Of a stretch of 64,000 nucleotides of DNA, positions 9,382 to 18,815 are shown in pieces. Position 1 is the stretch's first letter. Each line of letters opens with the position of its first letter. The DNA lies in contig JBDNJM010000186.1 in the NCBI GenBank assembly GCA_041687755.1, forward strand, positions 12,197-76,196, in the 5' to 3' direction. The notes beneath the pieces were generated by a model that saw only the letters and a list, made by a program, of their open reading frames with translations, did not search any database and was not told the DNA's origin. This DNA comes from JBDNJM01 sp041687755. GTDB lineage: Bacteria > Planctomycetota > UBA1135 > GCA-002686595. The translations under genes and the position numbers were made by a program.

Positions 9382-10778
9382 CTGCGGACGAGGCTTGCGC
9401 CGGGGAAGTAGTGGCGGAGGATCGCGGTGGCGTCGAAGCCGGCCTCGCCGTAGCCGCGGGCGCCGAACTGGCACAGCCCGACGCCGTGTCCCGAGCCGGT
9501 GCCCTCGAAGTAGAGGCCGGAGAGCAGCGGCTCGCCGGCGCGGGGCCAGGTGCGCGCGATGCGACCGCTCTCGAGTCGGTCGTAGCCCAACAGCGCGCGC
9601 AGTCGATTCAGCGCAATGCGCTCGCTGCCGACGTCGCCGACGATCTCGACGCTGATCCAGCGGCCCTCTTCGACCGCCGCCGGGCTGAGGCTCGTCAGCC
9701 GTCGGCCCACGCCCAGGCTGCCGGCGAGCGCACCCAAATCTTCGGCAGAGGCGGTGAACTCCCAGGCCAGCGGACTGCGTCCGTCTGCCGCGGGGAGGGC
9801 TCCGGCGGGCGCGGACGCAAGCGCGGTTCCGGCGGTGGGCCCCGTCGCGGCCAGGCAGGGATCGCAGGCCACGGACTGCATGGAGCGGCTCGCACCTCCG
9901 AAAACATCCGCAGCGCGCACGGTCCGTCCGCCGCAGGCCGCGTGAAAGCGCGCCTGGACGACGAGTCCGCCCATCATCAGGTAGGTCCCGCGCGTGCCCT
10001 CGACGGCGGAGGCGAGGGCCCGGTCGAGACCTCGCCGCAGCCCCGCCGCGTCCGGTTCGAAGACCCCGCGATAGACCTGATCGCGCGTGTCATCCCAGAG
10101 GAAGGGTCGTGCGGTCTTGCCCACGGAGGCGGCGTCGAGCTTCGCGGCGGTGTAGCTGCGCGCGGCGATGGACTGGGCCCCGAGTTCTGCTGGGTTCGCG
10201 CTCCAGAGGCTCAGTTCGGCCGCGACCACGCCCTGGACGTAGTCCTCCAGGGCCGCCAGGTTTGTGAGCCGCAGCCCCCCGCCGGGGCGCGGCTCGATCA
10301 GCATGGATCCGCGGTACAGCCGCCCGTTCCAGCGCAGGCCCTTGGCACCGCCGACGGAGTCCACGCGGATCCAAGGGTCCGTCGCGCGCCGAACGCCCCG
10401 GCCGACCCCCTCGCCGTCGCGCCAAAACTCGAGCGGTGTATCGCTGCCGTCGTCGAGCTCGAGGCGCACCTGGCCCTCGGCGTCGGACAATCGCACGGGG
10501 ACCTCGTTCGCGAAGCGCCACGGATCGGGCTGCGGCCGCGAGGCGATGGACGGCTCCAGCGGCAGGCGGTGACCGATGCAGGCTCCTGTACCGAGGCCGG
10601 CGGCGACGGCGAGCACCGCAGCCAGCACGCGCAACAGCAGCGAGGGCTCGTTCGCGTCCTCGCCTTCCCGATAGGCGCGCGTCAGATCGGCCTGTGAACC
10701 GTCCCGGCGCGGCGCGATCCCCCCGGAGGCGGAGCGCGGCGCGGGCGCGCGGCCGGGATCGTGGGGGGCGGGAGTCAT
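9378..10778 (-). CDS. SpoIID/LytB-domain protein, probable lytic transglycosylase
   Basis: The protein has 466 residues with a single N-terminal membrane anchor (about residues 46-64, LLLRVLAAVLAVAAGLGTGA). The SpoIID domain follows. It shows GLRLTNLAALEDYVQGVVAAEL (the E is the expected catalytic glutamate), then AQSIAARSYT, FHAACGGRT, and near the end SGHGVGLCQFGARGYG. In the family, SpoIID cleaves peptidoglycan glycan strands stripped of peptides, and LytB enhances amidase activity. In a non-sporulating bacterium it would be a cell-wall remodelling factor. A proline- and alanine-rich insertion is present around residues 315-335. The gene overlaps tgt by 4 bases (ATGA). Confidence 0.87.
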
Positions 10779-11406
10779 GGAAGCGGAGCGGGGCGCGCCG
10801 CGGTCGGAATTGATTCCGCCGCTGGCACCTGCCCCTCGGCCTGGATTTCACCGTGCGCGAACGGTCCGCGCCACCCCGAGGGGCTCTACCCTGGACCGGA
10901 GCCGGTCCGGGCGGACGCTCCGCGCGATCCGCCGCCCCTGGAAACCCCTCGCGGAGCGCGAGTCCCTGCGCCCGGCCGGAGCTCTGCCTGCTGGGCGCGT
11001 TCGAGCGCCCACGGGAGCTGGAGCCCAGGGCGCCCGAGAGGCACCTCGCCAAGGCGGCGCCTTGGCTTTGCAGCCTCTCACGTTGCGCGCATCCGTGCGC
11101 CCTGCGCCATCTGTGAGCGCTGCGTTCATGAACTGCCCTGCTTCCGTGTTGTTCCGGGCCCGCCCAGCGGCCCGAAGGCTCGACTCGGCTTAGGGTTCCG
11201 ATCAGACCACGGTCGGCAGCCCGACGCGGGCGCCCGGCCCTCCACCACGAAATCCCTCCTGCGCTCGGACTTGCAGGTCGGCTCGCGGGGCCAAAACAAC
11301 ACGGGGGCAGGCCAGGTCCATTCGTTCAACTTAGCGCCGCGAGGCGATCGGCCCAAGAGCACCTGAGCGGTACTTCTGCCGGGCAACGTCCCGCTCTAAA
11401 CGCCTC
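10779..11406. other. Intergenic region, 628 bp, partly repeats
   Basis: No supported gene. It lies between the 5' end of the SpoIID-like gene and the 3' end of ruvB. About 350 bp next to spoIID (10779-11130) show nothing recognisable and should hold its promoter. Then come copy 2 of the inverted-repeat-bounded element (11131-11318) and copy C of the stop-anchored repeat (11333-11409), almost touching each other. Confidence 0.55.
11131..11318. repeat. 188-bp element with terminal inverted repeats, copy 2
   Basis: This is the second copy of the element seen at 4755-4943, in the same orientation. Left end CCTGCTTCCGTGTTGTT and right end (reverse complement) CCTGCCCCCGTGTTGTT pair with each other. 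Interior landmarks are shared: CCCTCCACCACNAA, GACNTGCAGGTCGG and GGGGCCAAAACAACACGG. Substitutions are scattered along the whole length, so the copies are old or fast-evolving rather than a recent duplication. Confidence 0.75.
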
Positions 11407-11409
11407 TCA
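11333..11409 (-). repeat. Stop-anchored repeat, copy C (ruvB end)
   Basis: On the minus strand it begins at the ruvB stop: TGA-GAGGCG. It continues with GACGTTGCCCGGCAGAAGT, the partner arm ACCGCTC, then GGGCCGATCGCC and GCGGCGCT, which also occur in copy A. The GAGAGGC / ACCGCTC pairing is imperfect. It lies about 15 bp from the end of the 188-bp element. Confidence 0.7.
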
Positions 11410-12534
11410 GCGAAACAGGGAGGCAGCGCCCTGATCGCCTCCCTCGCCGAGGGCCTCGAGGCCGGCTTGGGTGATCAAGCGCCCGCGGGCGGTCTTGCTG
11501 AGGAAGCCCTTGCGCAGGAGGTGCGGCTCGTAGACGCCTTCGATAGTGTCCTCGCTCTCGGCCACGGCCGCGGCGATGGTCTTGAGGCCGATAGGGCGCT
11601 CGGGCTCGCGTGCGAGCAGCGACAGGATCTGGCGATCCATGGCCTCGAGTCCGTGGCGATCCACGCCGAGGCTGACCATGCATTCGAGCGCCACCTCGAG
11701 GTCGATTTGCGGGCGACCCGAGCGCGTGCGGACCTGGGCGAGGTCGCGGGCGCGCTTGAGGTGGCGGTTGGCCACGCGCGGGGTGCCGCGGGAGCGCTCC
11801 GCCAGGATGGCGGCGGCCTCTGCGGCCAGGTCCACCTGCAGCAGGCCTGCAGAGCGCATCAGGATGGCGACCAGTTCGTCGTCCGCGTAGGGCTGCAGGC
11901 GCAGCTTCAGCCCAAAGCGGGCCTGGAACGGTGCGGTCAGCATGCCCTCCCGCGTCGTGGCCCCGATCAGCGTGAAGGGCTCGAGGCTCAGGGAGATGGC
12001 GCGCGCGCTCGGCCCTTCGTTGAAGGTGAAGTCGATCGCGAGATCCTCCATCGCCGTGTAGAGGTACTCCTCGACGGCGGCGGGGACCCGGTGGACCTCG
12101 TCGATGAATAGAACGTCGCCGGAGCTGAGGTTGGTGAGGATGCCGACGAGGTCGCGCGGTCGCTCGAGGCTGGGCCCCGAGGTCGAGTGCAGCTGCGTGC
12201 CCAGCTCGTTGGAGGTGATCCGGGCCAGGGTCGTCTTACCGAGTCCGGGCGGGCCGCAGAGCAGGATGTGATCGGGGGCCTCGCGGCGCGCGGCGGCCGC
12301 CTTCAGGGTGACGTCGAGCAGATGGAGCACGTCCGCCTGCCCGACGAAGTCACCGAATTGGACGGGACGTAGGCCCACCTCCTGCTCGCGCTCCGTGGGC
12401 GTGGGCTCCGGCTGCGTCGGCCGGTCCGAGTCCGAAGCGGCCTGCTCCGGGGTCCAGGGGCGCCGGCCCTCGCCGGGCGGGGCCGGTTGCTCGTCGAGGT
12501 CTTCCTGCTCGTCGGGGTCTTCGCGGTCGCTCAT
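11407..12534 (-). CDS. ruvB: Holliday junction branch migration helicase subunit RuvB
   Basis: The protein has 375 residues. RuvB is the AAA+ motor ring that, with RuvA, drives branch migration of Holliday junctions in recombination repair. Walker A is seen as GPPGLGKTTLA (about residue 90), Walker B as LFIDEVHR, sensor 1 in IGATTREGMLT, and the arginine region after it. The C-terminal winged helix (GLEAMDRQILSLL, then EPHLLRKGFLSKTARGR) completes the protein. An acidic, proline-rich N-terminal extension of about 45 residues precedes the domain. No ruvA or ruvC is next to it. The start at 12534 is the first ATG in frame. Confidence 0.96.
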   Translation of the reverse strand: MSDREDPDEQEDLDEQPAPPGEGRRPWTPEQAASDSDRPTQPEPTPTEREQEVGLRPVQFGDFVGQADVLHLLDVTLKAAAARREAPDHILLCGPPGLGKTTLARITSNELGTQLHSTSGPSLERPRDLVGILTNLSSGDVLFIDEVHRVPAAVEEYLYTAMEDLAIDFTFNEGPSARAISLSLEPFTLIGATTREGMLTAPFQARFGLKLRLQPYADDELVAILMRSAGLLQVDLAAEAAAILAERSRGTPRVANRHLKRARDLAQVRTRSGRPQIDLEVALECMVSLGVDRHGLEAMDRQILSLLAREPERPIGLKTIAAAVAESEDTIEGVYEPHLLRKGFLSKTARGRLITQAGLEALGEGGDQGAASLFR

Positions 12535-13662
12535 GGTGGTCAGTGCGGTGGGGCAGGGCTGCTGCCATCAGCTGTCGAGCGGACCCCGGTGGGGGGGTAC
12601 CCGGTAGGCAGGCGCGAAAAGGCGCGTTCCGGTCGAGCTGCGCACCCGACCCAGGCGGGCCCGGCTCGAGCCGGCGACGGCCCGGGAACGATCGGGCACA
12701 CGCCCCCCCCGGCGGGTGGGGGGCGCTCTCGGCTAGGCCCCCGATGGGGCCCCGAAGCCGTCCGGGGCGGGCTCGGCGACACCGCAAGGGCGACCGAGCG
12801 GGCGCTAGAATAGGCCTCGGCCGGCCTGGAATCAGCTCGATTCCCGAGCGCCGGGGCGTGTTCGCCGGTCGGTGCGATCGAGCGCTCCCGCACGGCGGGG
12901 GGCGCGTGCCCGATCGTCCCCGACCCGTCGGAGATAGTTTTGGAGCCTTTGGGGGTGCCCAGGAAGGGGTCTTGAACCTCCCTGGCATCCGCATCGCGCG
13001 GCATGAGGTTTGCAGCTCGGGGGAGAGCCCGCAGGCTCGCCGTCCTGCCGTGGGTCGTGCCCCGTTCCGTGGGCACGCCCTCGACGGGGGCCGACAGGTC
13101 CAGCGGGCGGCTCCTGCAGAGCGCTAGGCCTTCAGGCGCCTTTCAGGCAGCCGGCCCGCTCTTTTCCTTGTTTCCGGACCCGACACCTAGTCTTCCACCC
13201 TCGCCTGCTGTCGCGGGTCGCCAGCTTTCACCCCAGGAGAGCGGATTTCCATACGGGACAAGCCACCGACCGGATCGTTAACCTCTTCGTCCTCAGAGCA
13301 TCCCGACACCTACCGTCCGTCGCTCCCCGCGACCCGCACGATCCCGTCCGCCCGGCCCTGAGGTCGGACCGGGCGCCGCAGGCGGGAGCCAGGCTGGCGG
13401 GCCAAAGACGGCTGCCCAGCCGTCAGCTTCGACAGCGCTCCGCTCTGTTTTTCAACCGACCGCCTTCCAAGCGCCGCTCCCGAGCGGCGGTCCAAAAAAA
13501 GCGCTCCGCCGCCCTTCCAGTTCCAGCCAGCCCGTGCGCCCTAGCGGTTTCCCCCGCAACGCGCGCAGGCCCCCGACTTTCAACGACACGCGAGACCGAC
13601 GCCGGACACCCGAGGCCCAGCGTACCCCGGCTCTTGGCCGCCAACTTCTCTTCAAGCACCCC
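12535..13662. other. Long intergenic region, 1.13 kb
   Basis: No supported gene was found on either strand; open frames here are arginine-rich and unlike proteins. Contents: a large inverted repeat at 12671-12931, a 7-bp hairpin CGTGCCC/GGGCACG at 13056-13077, and a hairpin CGCCGCTC/GAGCGGCG at 13472-13489 followed by GTCC and seven A. The last 150 bp before 13663 are the leader of the big lipoprotein gene. Confidence 0.5.
12671..12931. repeat. Inverted repeat with about 50-bp arms
   Basis: The left arm (12671-12727) and right arm (12880-12931) are imperfect reverse complements. The best core is ACGATCGGGCACACGCCCC on the left against the reverse complement of GGGGCGCGTGCCCGATCGT on the right. 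Both arms also end in a shared GCGCTC motif on their inner sides. The 260-bp whole has the shape of a MITE-like element or a long hairpin RNA. No second copy was seen in the window. Confidence 0.6.
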
Positions 13663-16600
13663 ATGATGATCCAGCGCAGCACGACGCAAGACGTCCAACC
13701 CAGCACCGGGGGCGCGGCCGCCGGCCGGCCGAACCGGAGCTCCGCCGCCCGCACCTTCGGGCTCCTCGCCGGAGCCTCTTTGACCCTCGCAGGCTGCGGC
13801 GGTGACGGCGGGGACGACCCGTTCGGCATGGACCTGGTGAGCGTCACCAACGGCGTCGGCCAGCTACTGCCGTACACGATTCAGGTGATCGACCAGGGCG
13901 TCGTCTCGAACGAGGTCGTGAACATTCGGGATCTCGAAACGCTGTACGCGAACCTGGACGTGGACCTCGGCAATGGCGTGTTGCCGGTCGCGACCTGGAA
14001 CGTGAACCCGGTGCTGTCCGACGGTTCTCCGGGCAATCACTACATCGCGGCACGCTTCAGCCAGGCCATCGACATTGATTCCGTGCTGACGTCCGCACCC
14101 GGCGCCGGCGTGACGAACAACCTTGTTGGCTCCGTGTTGATCACGGCCTCGAACCCGACGACCAACGAGTCGACCGTAGTGCGCGGCCGAGTGTTCATCG
14201 GGGGCAAGACCTACGCGGGCGTGGATCCGACGACGGGTCTCCTCGAGCTTCAGCAGTGGGTGAGCCTCGGGAGCTCGGGCGGCCTTTCCTTCCCCGTCGC
14301 CGACGTCCCCGAGGCTCTGGGTTTCCCGGGCACGAACAGCGCTACCGGGGTCGCCGGTTCTGCTGATCTCGTGCGCGATGACACCTTCGTGTTCGTCGTA
14401 GACGAAGACGATGACCTCTCGACGTTCGAGGTCTTCCCCGGCGGCGGAGCTCAGATCCGCATGTCGATGAGTGAAAGCGTCCTTTCGACTGAGGGGCGTG
14501 CGCTGAACGAGCCGGGAGTCGCTTCCTCGACCCTCGGGGTGGACGGGATCTCACCGGAAATCGTACTGGTGCCCCAGGGCTCCTCGACGGTGCCGCAGAT
14601 CACGCCCGGCAACGACGATGTCGACGTGGATCCCGCGACGACGATTCGCCTCTCCTTCACGGAGCCGGTTCAGCTGAACACGGTGGGCTCGGTCGACAAC
14701 GGCACGACGCCCGGTTTCAGCTCTTCGGTCACCGTGCGCTTCGGCGTCGGCGGCCAGTCGGAGACGGAGGTGCTGTACACGGTGCGGCCGGCCTCGATCT
14801 ACGACTTCACCCAGATCGAGCTGATCCCCGCCTTCGCCTTCCCCGGCAAGGGCTCGGAGCTGGTTCCCTGCGACACCTTCGCGCGGGTGGAAATTGGCAT
14901 CGTCCAAGATCAGATTCAGGACCTCTCGGGCAACCTGAACACGAACTCGCTGAGCACCTTCTTCGAGACGGGCGTCGGCGCGCCGATCGTGAACGCGCCG
15001 GTCGCGCCGGACGTGATCTACGTCGGCCGCAGCTCCAACTCGATCTCGGTCATCGACCTGAACGGGTTCGGCGGCGGAACGGGCAATCCGACCTACGACC
15101 AGCAGGATCCGTTGAAGCCGGGCAACACGAGGTTCCCGCTCAACCCGAACCTCGTGTCCCAGGGCGCGAGTCTCGTCCCGGCGCTCAGCCTGGGCACCTG
15201 CACCATCGACGGCGGCTCCGCCGGCGTGTTCACCCTGACGCGCAACAGTGCGCTCGACACGCGCCTGATCAGCTCCCCCGACCTCGAGTCGGTCGGCGAC
15301 ATGATGATCGGCCAGCCCTTGGACCTGACGTTTAACAACGGCCCGCCGCCGTTCGGCTGCCTCTCCGGCAGCCCGAACCTGTGCGCCTCGAACGGCCTGA
15401 AGCAGCCGACCCCGGTGCAGCTCGGTTCGTTCTCCCTGCGTCCGGCGGTCCCCGGGCAGTTCAGCACCGCGCCGATTGGCAGCGGCAACCTGATCTCCTG
15501 GTCGCCGCACCCCAACCCGCCGCCGATCAGCTTCCCGCCCCTGTGCTTCGAGCCTGAGATCCTAGGCCTCGAGCCGACCGGCATCGACACCTTGGTGACG
15601 AACCTGCTGGTCTCCGGCGGCAACCCGTTCGGCAACCCGGACACGTCGCCCCAGCAGCCGCCCTCCGGCCTGCTGGCCACCGAGCAAAACTCGTACTTCG
15701 TGGGCCCTGGCCGCCCGCAGATCGATCCCAGCGCGTGCCTGCCCTACCAGATCCGTCAGCAGATCGGTCACTTCATGTACGTGATCGACCGCATCCGCTC
15801 GGAGGTCGTGGTGCTCAACTCGAACCGCTTCACCGTGATCGACAGGATCCCGGTGGCGGATCCGACGAGCCTGGCGATGTCACCGAACCTGGACCTGCTG
15901 GCCGTGTCCGAGCGGATTGGCAACCAGGTCACGTTCATCAACATCAACCCCTCCTCGGCTTCGTTCCACACGGTGGTGAAGCGCACGGCCGTCGGCCAGT
16001 CGCCCCAGGGCATCGCGTGGCAGTCGGAGAACGAGGACATCATCGTCTGCAACGAAGGCTCGGGCTCGATCTCGATCATCAGCGCGGTGAACCTCGAAGT
16101 GCGCCGCACGGTGCTTAACAACCTCACCGCGCCGTTCGAGCTGGCGCTCACGCCGCGTCAGGCGTTCAATCAAGGGCTGCAGCGCAACGTGTACTTCGGG
16201 TTCATTCTGAACCGCGACGGTCGCGTCGGCATCTACGAGTCGGGTCCTGACGGCACCAACGGCTGGGGTACGGACCAGGTGCTTGGCCAGGCGCCGTTCG
16301 TGTTCAAGAGCCCGAAGGCCATTCAGCTCGATCCCACCGAGCTGCGCGGTGGCTGCTGGATCGTCCACGAAGACGCCATCGATACCTTCACCGGCCAGCC
16401 GCTCGGCCTCGGCGGCGGTGCGGTCTCCAACCTGGAGAACGAGTCGGGTGTCTCAGGCCAGATCCCGCTGGGCATTTTCGCGGGCGCCACGCTCGCCAGC
16501 CGCAACATCGAGCTGCGCGTCTCGGCCTCGGTCGGCGCGGACACACTGACCGGGATCCCGGTCGACATCGCCTTCGACGACCTGAACAACCTCGGCGGCC

Positions 16601-16869
16601 TGATCTCGCCCTCCACGCCGTTCTCGGCGGGTGTCCCCTCCCAGGTCAACGGGAAGCAAATGGTGCGGATCGTCGGCACGGGCGTCGCGACCAACAGCGG
16701 CCGTTACGTGTTCGTCGCGGTGCCGAACTCCAACCAGGCCGGTGGCGTGGTCGACGTCCTCAGCGTGAATGGCGGTCTGGTCCGTCTCGACACGGACTTG
16801 ACCACCCCGGGCATCCAGTCGATCCCGGTGCCCGGCGCCCAGATCCTCTCGAGCTACTTCCGCCAGTAG
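13663..16869 (+). CDS. Large lipoprotein with Ig-like and beta-propeller repeats
   Basis: The protein has 1068 residues. From the ATG at 13663 there is an N-terminal signal with a lipobox (ASLTLAGC, about residues 38-45), so it is probably a lipoprotein. The signal is preceded by an unusually long polar stretch of about 28 residues. Residues about 295-420 resemble an SbsA-type Ig-like domain (GISPEIVLVPQGSS, DVDVDPATTIRLSFTEPVQ). From about 445 on there are blades of a YncE-like propeller (IYVGRSSNSISVIDL, YVIDRIRSEVVVLNSN, DLLAVSERIGNQVTFININ, IIVCNEGSGSISIISA). Such propellers mediate binding on the cell surface. The partner is unknown, and the gene is not in an operon. Confidence 0.8.
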   Translation: MMIQRSTTQDVQPSTGGAAAGRPNRSSAARTFGLLAGASLTLAGCGGDGGDDPFGMDLVSVTNGVGQLLPYTIQVIDQGVVSNEVVNIRDLETLYANLDVDLGNGVLPVATWNVNPVLSDGSPGNHYIAARFSQAIDIDSVLTSAPGAGVTNNLVGSVLITASNPTTNESTVVRGRVFIGGKTYAGVDPTTGLLELQQWVSLGSSGGLSFPVADVPEALGFPGTNSATGVAGSADLVRDDTFVFVVDEDDDLSTFEVFPGGGAQIRMSMSESVLSTEGRALNEPGVASSTLGVDGISPEIVLVPQGSSTVPQITPGNDDVDVDPATTIRLSFTEPVQLNTVGSVDNGTTPGFSSSVTVRFGVGGQSETEVLYTVRPASIYDFTQIELIPAFAFPGKGSELVPCDTFARVEIGIVQDQIQDLSGNLNTNSLSTFFETGVGAPIVNAPVAPDVIYVGRSSNSISVIDLNGFGGGTGNPTYDQQDPLKPGNTRFPLNPNLVSQGASLVPALSLGTCTIDGGSAGVFTLTRNSALDTRLISSPDLESVGDMMIGQPLDLTFNNGPPPFGCLSGSPNLCASNGLKQPTPVQLGSFSLRPAVPGQFSTAPIGSGNLISWSPHPNPPPISFPPLCFEPEILGLEPTGIDTLVTNLLVSGGNPFGNPDTSPQQPPSGLLATEQNSYFVGPGRPQIDPSACLPYQIRQQIGHFMYVIDRIRSEVVVLNSNRFTVIDRIPVADPTSLAMSPNLDLLAVSERIGNQVTFININPSSASFHTVVKRTAVGQSPQGIAWQSENEDIIVCNEGSGSISIISAVNLEVRRTVLNNLTAPFELALTPRQAFNQGLQRNVYFGFILNRDGRVGIYESGPDGTNGWGTDQVLGQAPFVFKSPKAIQLDPTELRGGCWIVHEDAIDTFTGQPLGLGGGAVSNLENESGVSGQIPLGIFAGATLASRNIELRVSASVGADTLTGIPVDIAFDDLNNLGGLISPSTPFSAGVPSQVNGKQMVRIVGTGVATNSGRYVFVAVPNSNQAGGVVDVLSVNGGLVRLDTDLTTPGIQSIPVPGAQILSSYFRQ

Positions 16870-17010
16870 GCGCCGGCCCTTTCGGCCTGCCGGACCGCGG
16901 TCGGCTTTGCAGCTCGTCATCCCTCGCGCGAGCGGGGATGGCGGGCTGCAGCTCCATCCGGGCCACAGTTTTGAGGCTCCGAACGCTTCGCGGGCAGCCC
17001 GCCAGAGCCT

Positions 17011-17021
17011 AAAAAGGAGGC
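17011..17021 (+). promoter_or_regulatory. Ribosome binding site of menG, very tight spacing
   Basis: AAAAAGGAGG ends only one base before the ATG at 17022, much closer than the usual 5-9 bases. The N-terminus from 17022 matches the usual length before the family motif (MFGRIARHYD), so I keep this start. The next in-frame ATG (17049) would remove the first nine residues. Confidence 0.6.
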
Positions 17022-17789
17022 ATGCCCGATCCGGTCCAGGTGCAGAGCATGTTCGGGCGCATTGCGCGCCACTACGACACCCTCAATCGGGTGCTCTCGC
17101 TGGGTATCGACCAGCGCTGGCGGCGGGCGGCGGTCGCTCGGGTCCAAAAGGAGACTTCGGGGGAGTTGAGGAGGGTGGTGGACGCGTGCTGCGGTACGGG
17201 GGACCTCACCCTCGCGCTGGCGGACCAGGGCCTCGACGTGGTCGGCGCGGACTTCACCCCGGAACTGCTGGTGCGTGGGGCGGCGAAGGGCGTCCGGCAG
17301 GGAGCCGAGCGCGCCCTGTTCGCCCACGGCGATGCCCTGCGGCTGCCGCTGCACGATGGCGCGTGCGACGCGGCCACCGTGGCCTTCGGGATCCGCAACG
17401 TGGAGGACCGCACCCTGGGTCTCCGCGAGCTGGGCCGGGTGGTGCGGCCGGGTGGCATTGTCCTGGTGCTCGAGTTCCAGGTGCCGCGCGGGCCGCTCGG
17501 GTGGGTCTACCGCCAGTACTTCGAGCGCGTGCTGCCGCGGGTGGGCGGATGGTTTTCCAAGGACAAGAGCGCCTACACCTACCTGCGCGACACGGTTTTG
17601 GCCTGGCCCAGCGCGGAGGAGCTCGAGTTGGAGATGGAGGCGATCGGCTTTGAGGGCTGTGGCTTCCAGCGGCGCACGTTCGGTATCGTCGCGCTGCACT
17701 GGGGGCGCGTGCCCGTCGCTCGACGCGACGGGGCGGGCGAATCCCCAGCACCCGAGCATGTCGAACCTCTCCCCACTCCCAGCGTCTGA
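17022..17789 (+). CDS. menG: Demethylmenaquinone methyltransferase
   Basis: The protein has 255 residues. It is the UbiE/MenG family SAM-dependent methyltransferase, which does the last step of menaquinone synthesis on the prenylated naphthoquinone. Motif I of the SAM fold is VVDACCGTGDLTLAL (about residues 51-65). Family motifs are MFGRIARHYDTLNRVLSLG at the start, VAFGIRNVEDR, LRELGRVVRPGG and EFQVP. The C-terminal 30 or so residues (after FGIVALHWG) are a non-conserved tail that overlaps the next gene. A prenyltransferase and a UbiX-like gene follow closely, so this is a quinone cluster. It could also act on demethylubiquinone, but nothing here supports ubiquinone. Confidence 0.92.
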   Translation: MPDPVQVQSMFGRIARHYDTLNRVLSLGIDQRWRRAAVARVQKETSGELRRVVDACCGTGDLTLALADQGLDVVGADFTPELLVRGAAKGVRQGAERALFAHGDALRLPLHDGACDAATVAFGIRNVEDRTLGLRELGRVVRPGGIVLVLEFQVPRGPLGWVYRQYFERVLPRVGGWFSKDKSAYTYLRDTVLAWPSAEELELEMEAIGFEGCGFQRRTFGIVALHWGRVPVARRDGAGESPAPEHVEPLPTPSV

Positions 17790-18717
17790 GCCCGATTTGG
17801 CGGACGTGTTCGAGGAGCAGGAGTGGGACGAGGGCGAGTGGGGCGAGGACGACTGGGAGGAGGACGAGGCGCCCGGGGCCCGGGGCTCGGTCGGCTCGCA
17901 CTTCGAAGAACCAGGACGGGCGACCCTGCGATCGGCTCGCCTGACGGCCGCGGGGTCCCAGGAGCCGTCCTTCGCGCTGGCGTTCCTCGCGACCCTGCCG
18001 CTGCTGCTGCTCTACGAATGGGCGCTTTCCACCGATCGCGTCGCCGGTCGCAACGTCTTCGAGCTGTTGATCGGCCTGCCCTTGCGGCCGCTGGGCGAGG
18101 CGAGCTCCGCCGTGCGCTTCGTGGCGCTGGTCGTCGCGGGCATCGCGGCCGGTGTGCTGGCCCATCGCGAACGACTGCGGCTGCTGCCGGGCCTGGGCCG
18201 GACCCTCGTGGAGGGGGCGCTGGCCGCGATTTGTCTGGGACCCTGCCTGGTGGGCGTGCAGCAGGTGCTGGGCTCGGAGCTGATCGGCCTGCCGAACTTG
18301 GGGGGGGCCGGCCCCGGGGCCTCGCCGTCGCTAGAGCGCGCGATGTTCCATTTCGGTGGCGCGGGCTACGAGGAGCTGGTCGCGCGCGTCGGGCTGCTGA
18401 GCCTCTTCTACGTGGTCGTGCGCCACGCGGCGAGCTTCCTGGGCGCGCCGCTTTCCGTCGCCCGAGTCACCGCGGACGTCCTTGCGATCCTGGGCTCGGC
18501 GCTGATGTTCGCGGCCCTGCACCTCGACAACTTCGTCAGTTGGCTCGGAGTCACGGGGGCGCAGTTCGACGGGCCGACGTTCTTCTGGCGCTTCCTCGCG
18601 GGCGTGCTGCTGGGGACGCTCGTGCGCTGGCGCGGGCTGGGCGTCACGGCCTGGGCCCACGGGCTCTACAACATGAGCGCGGTGCTCGGCGCAGGGCCGG
18701 CGGTCTTTGTGCTCTGA
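17758..18717 (+). CDS. CPBP-family intramembrane metalloprotease
   Basis: The protein has 319 residues. The start at 17758 lies inside the end of menG (32-base overlap), which suggests coupling. The N-terminus is soluble and very acidic (FEEQEWDEGEWGEDDWEEDE, about residues 19-38). About seven membrane segments follow. The three CPBP (Rce1-like) motifs are present: EELVAR (EExxxR, about residue 202), FAALH (FxxxH) and HGLYN (HxxxN), which would hold the catalytic glutamates and the metal. Family members cleave prenylated proteins or process peptides in the membrane. The substrate here is unknown. Confidence 0.88.
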   Translation: MSNLSPLPASEPDLADVFEEQEWDEGEWGEDDWEEDEAPGARGSVGSHFEEPGRATLRSARLTAAGSQEPSFALAFLATLPLLLLYEWALSTDRVAGRNVFELLIGLPLRPLGEASSAVRFVALVVAGIAAGVLAHRERLRLLPGLGRTLVEGALAAICLGPCLVGVQQVLGSELIGLPNLGGAGPGASPSLERAMFHFGGAGYEELVARVGLLSLFYVVVRHAASFLGAPLSVARVTADVLAILGSALMFAALHLDNFVSWLGVTGAQFDGPTFFWRFLAGVLLGTLVRWRGLGVTAWAHGLYNMSAVLGAGPAVFVL

Positions 18718-18815
18718 TCGACGTGCGGGCCTGGATCCTGACGGGCCCCCTTGGGCTGCGGGGGTTCCGGGGGCCGGGGCGAGAAGCGCGCGGCCCGGCG
18801 GCCTAGAATGAGCGC

